Positions 1-12,000 of a stretch of 64,000 nucleotides of DNA are shown piece after piece; the stretch's first letter is position 1, and each line of letters starts with the position of its first letter. Origin of the DNA: Aricia agestis (lineage: Eukaryota > Arthropoda > Insecta > Lepidoptera > Lycaenidae); assembly GCF_905147365.1 (NCBI RefSeq), contig NC_056428.1, positions 22,226,001 to 22,290,000 of the forward strand. The letters are read 5' to 3'. Under the pieces are notes generated by a model, which saw only the letters and a list, made by a program, of their open reading frames with translations, was not told the origin of the DNA and ran no database searches. The position numbers were made by a program, and so were the translations under genes.

Positions 1-80
1 CACTATAGAGTCACACTATTGTCAAATATACACTCCTTGGCTGCGTACCCTCAAGCCAATCAGACACAGTTACAACTATG
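1..80 (+). CDS. MED23: MED23 exon a (5' truncated by window edge)
   Basis: Open in frame 1 from the first base, ending NQTQLQL plus two bases (TG) before a strong GTGAGT donor at 81. Joined to the next exon it gives LQLC-FESTAL, which matches the MED23 family at this junction. The exon is too short to appear as a long ORF. Confidence 0.85.
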
Positions 81-3000
81 GTGAGTAGAATAATTATGAC
101 TGTTATTTAGCTGCTTTTTCAGATTATAATTTTAACACAAGTTATGACGCACTTATGATTTATTAAGACTAACTCAGAATAATGTAAATTATATTCATTA
201 AAATATTATAAGTTTTTTTTATTGTCCATTTAACGAAAACTATAACGCATAAGCTTTGACTGAAAGATTTGATAGAAAGAGAGTCTGAGGGACCTATCAG
301 ACAGCGGTCACGCATTCAAGCAATACGTTCGGGCGGTCGGTACACAGACGCGGTCAGAGCGCCCCCTGAGTGAGTATCTCTATAACATAACGTAATACAA
401 TACAAAGAACACAAAACTGACCGCTTGAACGCTTGACCGCGTGACCGCTCTCTGTCTGATAGGAAACGACATTAGGTAATCGTATTGTAGTACGAATTAC
501 AACATGCAGATGCGAGGCGTACGATATACAGGGTGCAATTAAACCTTCCTGCCAAATTTTGATATATTGATCCTTGTTAAAAATAAAAATACACGTATTT
601 TTTCTTTTATAATCACTCAGTACTAAAATGTCGAGAAATAGCTTCCGAAAGTTATCCTAAAAAACGCTACAATTAATGGACACGATGCGTCGGCCGTGCG
701 TGACGTGCCCCCGCGCGTGCGCCTTCCCCCGCGTCACCCCCGCTCATTCCCCCGCGCCGCGAGTGTCCGTTCTGCAACGATTTTAAACGGGATAAAATAT
801 GTCATTGAAAAAAAAATAACACCCAAATTTTTTTTTTATTAAATGGACTCCTAATGATACCTAAGCCCTGGAAAAAAATTGACAGGAAGGTTTAATTGCA
901 CCCTGTATTTACCACACAGTAGTGAGTGTGAGGTCCAAAAACTATGACGTATTGTTTCGATGCATTTTAATTAGTAAATTCAAACCGTCCGTTTAGTTTC
1001 TGTTTCAATTTCTTTTAAACCGAGTTCATAAAAAGGATAAATATGACTGGTATGTAATATGTATGTAATATTTCCAGAACTGCCCACTTTCTTATATTAT
1101 GTTAGTCTATATCAGCGTCTGAATAAATGTGCCAAATTTCAAAAGTGTATGTATGTATGTATGTATATCTTTGTGTTCGCATATCTCCGGAACTACAAGT
1201 CCGATTTAAGTGATTCTTTCATCAAAATGGGTTTGATAGTTTTTGAGATAGGGAATTTTTATTCTTAGCGGCCCCAAGACGATCAATTTTATTGTGCAAT
1301 ATCACATGCAATATTATTGTCCGTATAGGTTTGAAATTGTTCAATACTGTTGTTTTATTTTTATTTTATTTTTTTATTTTATATATCCAGCTTTCCTATT
1401 TCCAGCTTCGAGAGCACAGCTCTCCGTCTTATCACGAGTCTCGGTAGTTCGGGCATACAGCTCCAGATGTCACGGGTGGTGTCTGAGCCCAAGTCGTTAG
1501 TGTCGAGCGAGAGTGAGGAGCTCAATAGAGTGCTGGTGCTAACTCTCGCTAGAGGAATACAGATGACTGGTTCCGGTGAGTTTTGACAACTAGCCAAATA
1601 CAAACAAACAAATTTATTTTACTGTGCACGAACCCCATAACAGTAACTACCTTCAAAAATAAATAATAATTAGTTGACGTGTACACAAATATACTAATCC
1701 TGCATCGCGCTATCGAAGTCTTCGTTCAAAGAGATAAGTTTTTTTTAACTTTAACTTAGATCTGTAAAAATTTGCCTAAGAGGACTAAAATTGTAATACT
1801 ATGCTTGATGGTTCGAAAGGACGACGATCCCCACCGAGAAGTGTGTTATGCTCGGTGACACCGAAACGCACTGGATTGACTTCTGCTGTTGGATGATGAG
1901 TTATTAATTATTATAGTTTACCCGGCGAATCAAACCGCGATTGACAATGACGTGATAGATGTCCCTAGTCTAATGCTAAGTACTCACATACGGTTTTACT
2001 CGACAGTTTTACTCCAAATCGAGCAAAAAAAAAACAGTGGACCATAAAACTCACAGCTCGAAGGCTCGATGTTTCCTTCGAACTTACTCGACGCGAGCCG
2101 TCGATCTTTACCTAAGCGTGTAGACGTGACTTCGAGTGGCACGAGTCGACCTTCTCCTTATTTATTTGAACAGACATCTTTTGGTTCGAACGGTTCGGTG
2201 AATACTGAAGCTTACTGAATGTGTGAACGAAAGCCCAAACCGCGGGTTTTGCTCGACGTGATTGCTCAATCGAGTAAAACCGTATGTGAGTACTTGCATA
2301 AGGGCGACATCGAACTACGTTAAAAATCTATACTTTAAAGAAAGTAGAAGTGTTTTAAAAAGTTCAACCTTATTTTTCCGTCAGGTAACGACGGCGCGGC
2401 GGTCAAGGAGCTACTGACCACGATCATGACCAACACACCGCACATGTGGTCGCAGCACACGCTGCAGTGCTTCCCGCCCGCGTTGCTAGAGTTCTTCTCG
2501 CAGGTAGCTATGATACTAGTTTGTTACATACGTGGTTACCATATTTTAACACATTTATTGCCACATCACGCGACGTCGCGACTTACGATTTTGCTCACGC
2601 TTAAGAGGATACACCAGGGGCTAGAGAAATGAAAAAAAAGCACGTGTAATATCTATAGCTGTCTCCCTTACGTCAAGCCTATACCGCAGAACGCGATAGA
2701 GACAACTGCAGAAAATCCAGAAAATCAACGATTCGTTGTTCCCTGATTCCTTCTCCAAAACTTAACCGATTTAAGTACTTTTTTCATTAAAGATTAAAAA
2801 AAGGCTTGATCTGTGTTCCTATGTTTTGCTTTTTTTTGTATAATCTAGCCAAATCTGTTTTCTGGATGTTTGAACACAGCGGAAAATCTGGCCATTTTTT
2901 TGGGTTTTTGAACGTTCATATCTTATTTAATAATTAAATTATGAAAAAAAAGAAAACATAGGGACATCGTATTCGTGGCCGTAGATATTCAGGAAAAAAT

Positions 3001-6000
3001 TATAACTCTACTAGCATTATCCAGGGAGGAAACAGGGGACAACGTTTGTATGGAAAAAAGGGCGGTGTGGACTCCTCTTAAAAATGGCCATAGCGTAATG
3101 GCTATAAATGGCATTCGTTTTGGCCACTAGGGAAGGGACTTACCTTTTTTATGTTTTGGCCATCTCGGTAAAGTTCACTACTTTTGGCTTGGCAATCAAC
3201 GTGTTAACAGGAAGGAAGCTTGTTAAACTTATCTTGCCAAAGATCATAAAATATCTTGATCAACAGACTATGAAATTTTTAAACCACAAACTCTAATCAT
3301 CTAAGATAAAATATTATATATAAATTCTCGCAATGAATATATTTCATTTCTATTTTAAGAGAGCAAGATGAATTAATTATACTTTTTCTTCAGAACCCCG
3401 CGCCCAAAGAGAACAAGGCGTTACTGAAGAAATCTGTGGAAGAGGAATACCGGAAATGGACGTCAATGGCGAACGACAACGACATAATAACACACTTCTC
3501 CGTGCCCGGGACACCTTTGTTCCTGTGTCTGCTATGGAAGATGATCTTCGAGACCAACAGAATCAACCCCATTGCCTTCAAGTGAGTACTTGAGTTTTTT
3601 AGGATACCTAAAGGGTAAAAACGGGATTCTATTACTGAGACTTCGTTGTCTGTCTGTCTGTCTCCAGGCTATATCTCAAAAACGTTAATGTTGGCTATGA
3701 CGATTGAGAGACTTCAGTGTGGCTAAATAAACAACGTTGGGTCGCAATTTAGATGTTGTTACGTGCTAGGGTTCGAAGGATTTGGATAGAAAGACCTGCT
3801 GACTCTCTTGAAGACTTTATTCACTAGCACTAAGTCCAACACTAAGTACTAGGTTCAAACACTAAGCACTATCACTGTCCTAGGTCGTAGCCAAGTCGTA
3901 GGTTCACTGGTTTACTCATTATTGATCACTTATATTCACTCCGAAGTCACCTCGAAGATCGCTCAGACTAAACTGAATTACCGGCCCGTCTACCTGCGAC
4001 TATTTATACGGGCCGGACGAGTTCTGGATAGTTCTATTCTAGATTGTACCCAATTTGCGTAAACAAGACGTGTGGAATGTTTCTAGAAAATACGCGTAGG
4101 TAATCTAATACCATCTAGTATCGAGTAGGGGATTTATTCGTCGTCGTTTGGTATAAAGAGGCACGCATTTTAGAAAATAATAAAAAGTTTTTGAATTTTG
4201 TTGTTGATAACCATTTTATTCGAGTTACCATATTGGATCGTATTTAAAAAACTTACTATTCATTAAAATATTATTTTCATCTGGTTGATACAAACCTTAC
4301 TTCTGAGCTGAGTAAGGATAAATGAAGAAATGTATTTAATTTTGCAGGATTCTCGAGCGTATAGGCGCTAGGGCGCTATCGGCGCATCTGCGGAAATTCT
4401 GCGACTACTTAGTGTTCGAAGTGACAAACCCCGCCGGTGGGCACATCAACAAATGCGTGGAAGCCATCAACGATATCATATGGAAGTATAACATCGTCAC
4501 TATTGACAGGCTGGTGTTGTGCTTGGTATGTGAATTATTTGTTATACCTGTGATGGTAGAATAAGTATTATAAGCATTATGTGGAAATAAAATAATAATA
4601 ATAGGAGAAGCTGATTCATAGGCAGATGGCGGATCCACGTCATTTGCTTATTAGTCTAATAGAAGAGGGCATTTTGTGGCATGCTCGAGCATGTTAGATT
4701 AAGCTTTTGTAGGCTTTCCACAAGTCACGACGCCCGAATATCACTCCACACGAATATTACTCTTGGCTCCCCTTCTATAATATATCTATGAGCCAGTCCA
4801 CACGGCGGCGCATCTGCGTTGCGTCGACGTAGCGTAGTAATAGCGCTGCGATGACGCAGTGCCCGTGTGGCCGGCTACTGTGCGTCGAACGGCAGCGCTG
4901 CGTCGACGCAACGCTGACGCAACGCCCGTGGAGACAGGAGCTCTAAGGGCCAACCCAGACGTACCACAACCACACGACAACCACAACCACACGACAACCA
5001 CACCACGTAGTCGGGCGTATATTTCGTATTGTAAATGAACTGGACCATTCACACATACCACATTTTGCAGTCGTTGTCGACCACTTGTCAAATACCAACC
5101 ACATCACAACCACGGCTGACCACCTCGCAACCACGTCGCATCCACATCGCAACCACAAAGTTGCGTCGATGTAACGACAGTGCGCGCACACCGCCCGCGG
5201 TCTTCCCCCCTACGTTTCATTGACTTTCGTGCGTAACCACATCGCAACCACTGGCGACAACGCAACCACATCGCAACCACTGGCGACAACGCAACCACGT
5301 CGGCATTTTGTCGGTACCACAACGCAACTACAAAAAGCTGCAGCGACACCATTCACACGTAACCACTGCTCGACGACATTTTGTCGTTGCGATGTCGAGT
5401 GGGTCGGCCCTTACTCAGCTGACAGATGACGACTAATATTGAACTGATGTGACAAAGTATGTACCGCAATCTGCCTATGAATCTATTTGTTTGATTTTTC
5501 CTTCTTTCTGTTACACTCAGCATAACTTTGTATACATTATTTATATACCATACGAAATATTGGCATCCGTTGGTAAGTCAATAAATTAAAAATAAAAGCT
5601 AGTTGTCATATAACATGTATTTTTCAGGTTCTGAGACCGAATCCAGACGCCAACGAGAGTCAAGTGTGTCTGTACATTATACAACTGCTGTTACTTAAAG
5701 GGTCGGAGCTAAGGAACAGAGCTCAGGACTTCGTCAAAGAGAATTCCCCAGAACACTGGAAGCAGAATAATTGGTAAGGCTTGATTTATATACGGCAGCT
5801 ACGCGTCACGTTGCGGTCTGAATTGTTGTAGTCGTTTCCGCGGGTTTCCCTCCACTCGATTCGTCAAAAATTATATCATTTGTTCCACAAAATGTCATTT
5901 TAATGTTACTACTATTTTAACTATTATTAACAAACACACTTAACACACAATTGACACACAAATATACCCTTATATTAATTATATACAGGGTGTAACAAAA

Positions 6001-9000
6001 ATAAATGATAATACTTTATGGTGTGTACGTGTTCCTTGTAGAGAGTTCACTGTGAAAGTAGCAGCGCTGAAAGACCAAAAAATTTTTTCACTTTTGTATG
6101 GACAAGGGTCCGAGCGTCACGAGTTTCCCCATACAAAAGTGAAAAAATTTTTTGGTCTTTCAGCGCTGCTACTTTCACAGTGAACTCTCTACAAGGAACA
6201 CGTACACACCCTAAAGTATTATCACTTATTTTTGTTACACCCTGTATATAATTTACTCTCTACTTCCTTAATCTCTTTTTTTTCCTATACTAAATTATTC
6301 ATCTGTGGTCACCGCTGTTGGTTCTACATTTAGTAAATATTATAATTGCATACTTTACTATTATTCATGTAAGACTATTCGGAGATCCCAATATACGAAA
6401 ATAAAATAATAAAATGATGTTACATATTACACTATACCTATACCCTGTATATTAAGAGGCCTACTAACCCAAAAAATCAAACATCGTCCTTCTCTCTTCA
6501 CATTCACGCCCGTCTTTCATATGCCAGGTGAAAAAAGGCGGCGAGGAATCATCGCCAAGTTAGTTTTACTATGAATAAAAGACGATGATTATGATAAAAG
6601 TATTTTGAGCAAATTTCTAAAACAAGGTTTTTGTAAAAATAAACCTATCGAGCATTTTTTCAGTAATCGTTTTTTCGTCTTGAGCATTTAATCTTCACGA
6701 ACTGGAGTTACTTGTGTAAAAAAATCAGTTTTCTAGACCTTACAGATTTTGAGATCTAGGTTTAAGCATGTAGTCAAGTTAGGGTCAGGTGCATTCTTAA
6801 GATTAAATATTTCCAGGTACGAAAGACACTCAGCGTTCCATCGGAAGTACCCAGAGAAGTTTGCCCCGGAGGAAGCGAGCGGGGCCTACAGTGGTACCAT
6901 ACCCGTGTACCTCAGCAATGTGTGTCTCCGGTTCATACCGGTACTAGATATCGTAGTGCACAGACATCTCGAGATACCACAAGTCAGCAAGAACTTGGAA
7001 CAGCTTTTGGAACATCTGGGTTATTTGTACAAGTTTCATGGTGAGTGTGTTCTTTAGTTTCTTTTATTCAGATTACTAAATGCAATAAGTACCATCAAGG
7101 AAATGAATTCCCAGATAACGTCACTTGGTCAGAGTCTATAGATGCTGGCGGGAAAGATTCCGAATTATTCCCGTCGAATACTTCGGAAGTATTCCGAAAT
7201 ATTCCGAAACTTTGGGAATATTTCAACTGTCAAAAAGAACAAGGAAAATTGCGCTTGGAAGTTGTAAACTATTTATCTTTAGTTGTGTATCTAAGAATCT
7301 GTGATGCCGGTTACTAACATTATTAGCCATGCGGCGAGAAACGGCTTTTTTGGCTTATTATCCTTACTAGCGATAAATAGCGGCTGGTAACGGCTTTTTA
7401 CTTTTCTTTGATAACCAAATATAATAAAGTGTGATAACCTAATCACATGAGTTCGTTTATTTTTTATGGTTTTTATTCTGATTTACTTACAATAGGATAC
7501 ATTTAAAACTTAAATAGACATAAACGATGACATTTGAATCTGTGTTAAAGTGTTAAATACACAATTCTCATACAATGTGTGACAGAACACAGTAAACAAA
7601 TAGTACTATTTTAATGAGATGTTATGGTATTTAAATATTATTGAATGCCGCGCGCGAGTCGCGCCCGCGACGTCGCGCTACTGGCTGGGCTGGATTGGTG
7701 TTTATTATTTAGGTTTGGTTTAGTTATGTTTATGTGTGCAATAGTATGCGATTGTGGTCGCGTTTGTCGTGTCGTGGATCATGGCAGAATCAAAAGAAAA
7801 AAAGAATAAATGTTAAAATAGTGACAATGGCGAGAAGATGTAAATATAAAAAGCACGTATTTGACTTTTTTATTTAATTTTGACGCCCGTTTATGTATAT
7901 TTTATTGTGTTATAGAACCCAGCGCTACGGACTAGGTATTTTTAGTATGTATTATTAATATTGTGTTTCAGAGATATTATTACTAGGGATTGCAAGCCGA
8001 ATACTTAGAAATCCGAAAAACCCGGACAATCCGGATTTTCGGTTTTTTTCGAGTATGAGATAAAATTATGAAAAAGAAACTTCTACGTATTATAAAATAT
8101 TATGTTTTTTATTGTTTTGTTTAGATTTAAGCTCTATTGCTCTTTGGCAAACCCTAAATCGAATTTTTTTTAAACGTAAATCGGTCAGTGATCGAGTTTC
8201 AGGATCAGTCAAAGCAACCAGAATTTTTTTTTGAAGCAGCTGTCAATACAACCGCAATTTAAAATGAAATTGATGAGAACACAAGGCCAAACAATCATAT
8301 TATATTTTGTAAATTCATATCTCATGAACTTGAGCAATATACTATAGCCATTATAATATACTTTGGTAAAACAAACCAAAAACTACTACAGAAAATTATT
8401 CATAGGTATTTTTGAATCAACTAAAAAGATAAAAATATTGTTTAAATTACTTATGTTTGTGTTCGTTATTTTAAATTGAAATGTTATAGTTATAAAAGGT
8501 AGTAAATCGTGTTTCTTGTTGATTCGTGATTTTAATAGTTCGTGATTTTAATTTCATCCCGATCCGTCCAGTGGTTTGGGCTGTGCGTTGATAGATCACT
8601 ATATCAGTCAGTCACCTTTGAGTTTTATATACAGGGTGTAACAAAAATAAATGATAATACTTTAGGGTGTGTACGTGTTCCTTGTAGAGAGTTCACAGTG
8701 AAAGTAGCAGCGCTGAAAGACCAAAATTTTTTTTCACTTTTGTATGGAAACAATTAACAAAAAAGTTGCCGGTGCGAAAGCCTTGGGCTCAGTACTTGAT
8801 GGCTGGACCAATATCAAAGGAAAGTCTGTTGTGAACTTCTTACTGACTACACCAGATCCAGTTTTTATTAAAAGTATTACCCCTGGAACTCGAATGGAAA
8901 CGGCACAATTCTTAGCTGAAGAAATCAAATCGGTGATTGAGGAAGTTGGGAGAAGGCGCTTTGTGTGTGTTATTACCGATAATGCTTCCAACATGCGAGC

Positions 9001-12000
9001 TGCCTGGCGGATAATAGAGGAAACTTATGACAATATATCTTGCGTTGGATGCGCTGCACACACATTTAATCTCCTTTTTCAGGACATCGCCAAAAAAGGA
9101 TTTACTCATAAGAGTAATAAGAGATGCATAAAGGTGATTAAATACATAAAGAAAAGGAGCCGCGTCTTAGCTTTCTTCACAAAGAAGCAAAAAATGTTAT
9201 ACGACAAAAATGTAACATAATTAAAACTTTATTCTAAAACGAGGTGGGGTGGAGCTATGTATTGCTTGAAAAGCTTTAAAGAAAATCGACAAGCTCTTGA
9301 GCTTTTAGCTATTTCAGAAGATGTACAAATTCAAAGAAGCTTAAAAAACATTATTCTTTCAGCTGTAACCTGGACAAAAGTCGATTGTTGTCTAGACATA
9401 TTGTCACCGATTGAGAAAGCTATCTCAGTTGCAGAGTCTAATCATGCTTTACTATCAGATGTACCTTACCTTTTTGATGAAATCAAACGAACAATCGAAA
9501 CTCAGTTACGGTCCGATACAACCAGAAGTTTTATAACTTTTGAAGAAGAAATAGATATCGTAAATGAGAATCGATTAATAAAAGGCGGGAATTTATTCTG
9601 CGACCTATTCATTTAGCTGCGAACTTGTTAGACCCCCGGTATATTGGAACGAATCTCCAGACCACAGAATTCGGAACTGCAACAGACTACCTTACAAAAT
9701 TTGCTTCATTCTTAAACCAAGATTTAATTCAAATTATGACTTATCTTGCTGAGTTCCGAGCTAAATCTGGTTATTGGAATAAACGTCAAATTTGGTTACC
9801 GGTCCAAAATTTAGAACCCAGGTTATGGTGGCAAGGATTGTGTGGGATTGTGTGACAACCAACCAATTGCAACCATTGCCATAAAGATATTAAGCATACC
9901 ACCTTCGTCTGCATCGGCAGAGCTCAATTGGTCACTTTTTGCTCGAACACATACAAAATCGCGAAACCGATTAACTGATGATCGCATCAATAAACTCATA
10001 ACTATAAGTGCTAATTTGCAATATGTAGACACAGTCTTTGATAATATTGAATCTGCAACTGATAGTGATGATGACTCCGTACAAAATGAGGAAAATGATC
10101 CATTAGGAAATTATGAACATGTAGACTAGTAACAGTAGCAGCGCTGAAGGCCTAAATTTTTTTCACTTTTGTATTTTTTTTTTATGAAATAAGGGGGCAA
10201 ACGAGCAAACGGGTCACCTGATGGAAAGCAACTTCCATCGCCCATGGACACTCGCAGCATCAGAAGAGCTGCAAGTGCGTTGCCGACCTTTTAAGAGGGA
10301 ATAGGGTAATAGGGGAGGGTAGGGAAGGGAAGGGAGTAGTTGAGGGTAGGGAAAGGAATAGGGTAGGGGTTAGGGGATTGGGCCTCCGGTAAACTCACTC
10401 ACTCGGCGAAACACAGCGCAAGCGCTGTTTCACGCCGGTTTTCTGTGAGAACGTGGTATTTATCCGGTCGAGCCGGCCCATTCGTGCCGAAGCATGGCTC
10501 TCCCACGTATAGTGGGAAACTCGCGACGCTCGGGCCCTTGCCCATACAAAAGTGAAAAAAAATTACGTCTTTCAGCGCTGCTACTGCTGCTGCTAAATTA
10601 TTATCACTTATTTTTGTTACACACTGGAAGGTTCTGCCTTTTATTTAACAATTTTACTTCTACAGATTTATTATTATATGTATAGATTAAACGAAAACGC
10701 AAATTAATAATTGTAACTTTAATAACAGAACTAAAAGTGATTACAAAATTATTTGTTAAATACTTATTACAAATAAACATAGAACTGCGATAAACAACAA
10801 TCGTGCACAATCCAAAACAAACAAAACAAATCCAAAACAAACAAAACAGTTATAAAATTAAAAATAAACAACAATCGCGATAAACAACATATAAAAACCG
10901 ATAACAACAGATTTTTTAAACAACACCTTCCATTATGTCTACATGTTCATAATTTCCTAATGGATCATTTTCCTCATTTTGTACGGAGTCATCATCACTA
11001 TCAGTTGCCGATTCAATATTATCAAAGACTGTGTCTACATATTGCAAATTAGCACTTACAGTTATGAGTTTATTGATGCGATCATCAGTTAATCGGTTTC
11101 GCGATTTTGTATGTGTTCGAGCAAAAAGTGACCAATTGCGCTCTGCCGATGCAGACGAAGGTGGTATGCTTAATATCTTTATGGCAATGGTTGCAATTGG
11201 TTGGTTGTCACACAATCCTTGCCACCACAACCTGGGTTCTAAATTTTGGACCGGTAACCAAATTTGACGTTTATTCCAATAACCAGATTTAGTTCGGAAC
11301 TCAGCAAGATTAGTCATAATTTGAATTAAATCTTGGTTTAAGAATGAAGCAAATTTTGTAAGGTAGTCTGTTGCAGTTCCGAATTCTGTGGTCTGGAGAT
11401 TCGTTCCAATATACCGGGGGTCTAACAAGTTCGCAGCTAAATGAATAGGTCGCAGAATAAATTCCCGCCTTTTATTAATATCATTTAAGATATCTATTTC
11501 TTCTTCAAAAGTTATAAAACTTCTGGTTGTATCGGACCGTAACTGAGTTTCGATTGTTCGTTTGATTTCATCAAAAAGGTAAGGTACATCTGATAGTAAA
11601 GCATGATTAGACTCTGCAACTGAGATAGCTTTCTCAATCGGTGACAATATGTCTAGACAACAATCGACTTTTGTCCAGGTTACAGCTGAAAGAATAATGT
11701 TTTTTAAGCTTCTTTGAATTTGTACATCTTCTGAAATAGCTAAAAGCTCAAGAGCTTGTCGATTTTCTTTAAAGCTTTTCAAGCAATACATAGCTCCACC
11801 CCACCTCGTTTTAGAATAAAGTTTTAATGATGTTACATTTTTGTCGTATAACATTTTTTGCTTCTCTGTGAAGAAAGCTAAGACGCGGCTCCTTTTCTTT
11901 ATGTATTTAATCACCTTTTTGCAATCTCTTATTACTCTTATGAGTGAATCCTTTTTGGCGATGTCCTGAAAAAGGAGATTAAATGTGTGTGCAGCGCATC

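Larger units (their letters stand above)
8632..10626 (+). mobile_element. family A MITE carrying an hAT transposase fragment
   Basis: The left MITE arm is at 8632-8743, ending CACTTTTGTATGG. The hAT-derived coding sequence is 8744-10129. MITE sequence then resumes (GTAGCAGCGCTGAAGG at about 10137), is split by a SINE at 10173-10508, and continues through the loop and right arm to CACTG at 10626. The junctions cut the transposase gene internally at both ends, so this is not a whole hAT inserted by its own ends. Confidence 0.7.

Noticed and set aside
4786..5352. Several overlapping ORFs on both strands, rich in Val/Trp/Cys or Thr/Gln
   Set aside because: They follow the CAACCACA-type biased repeat and the GC-rich MITE; the composition is repeat-driven.
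5986..6244. Assigning family A MITEs to hAT because the tips read CAGGG
   Set aside because: No 8-bp duplications are found; the flanks are TATA on both sides and the empty-site comparison at 63346 supports a TA or TATA duplication.
7045..7317. 90-codon ORF just after MED23 exon g
   Set aside because: It reads through the exon donor region into TTCCGAA repeat sequence. The MED23 frame ends at the GTGAGT donor, and the true continuation is at 16948.
10400..10508. SINE head as a tRNA gene
   Set aside because: Only a loose B-box-like word is present; no cloverleaf or A box could be formed with confidence.
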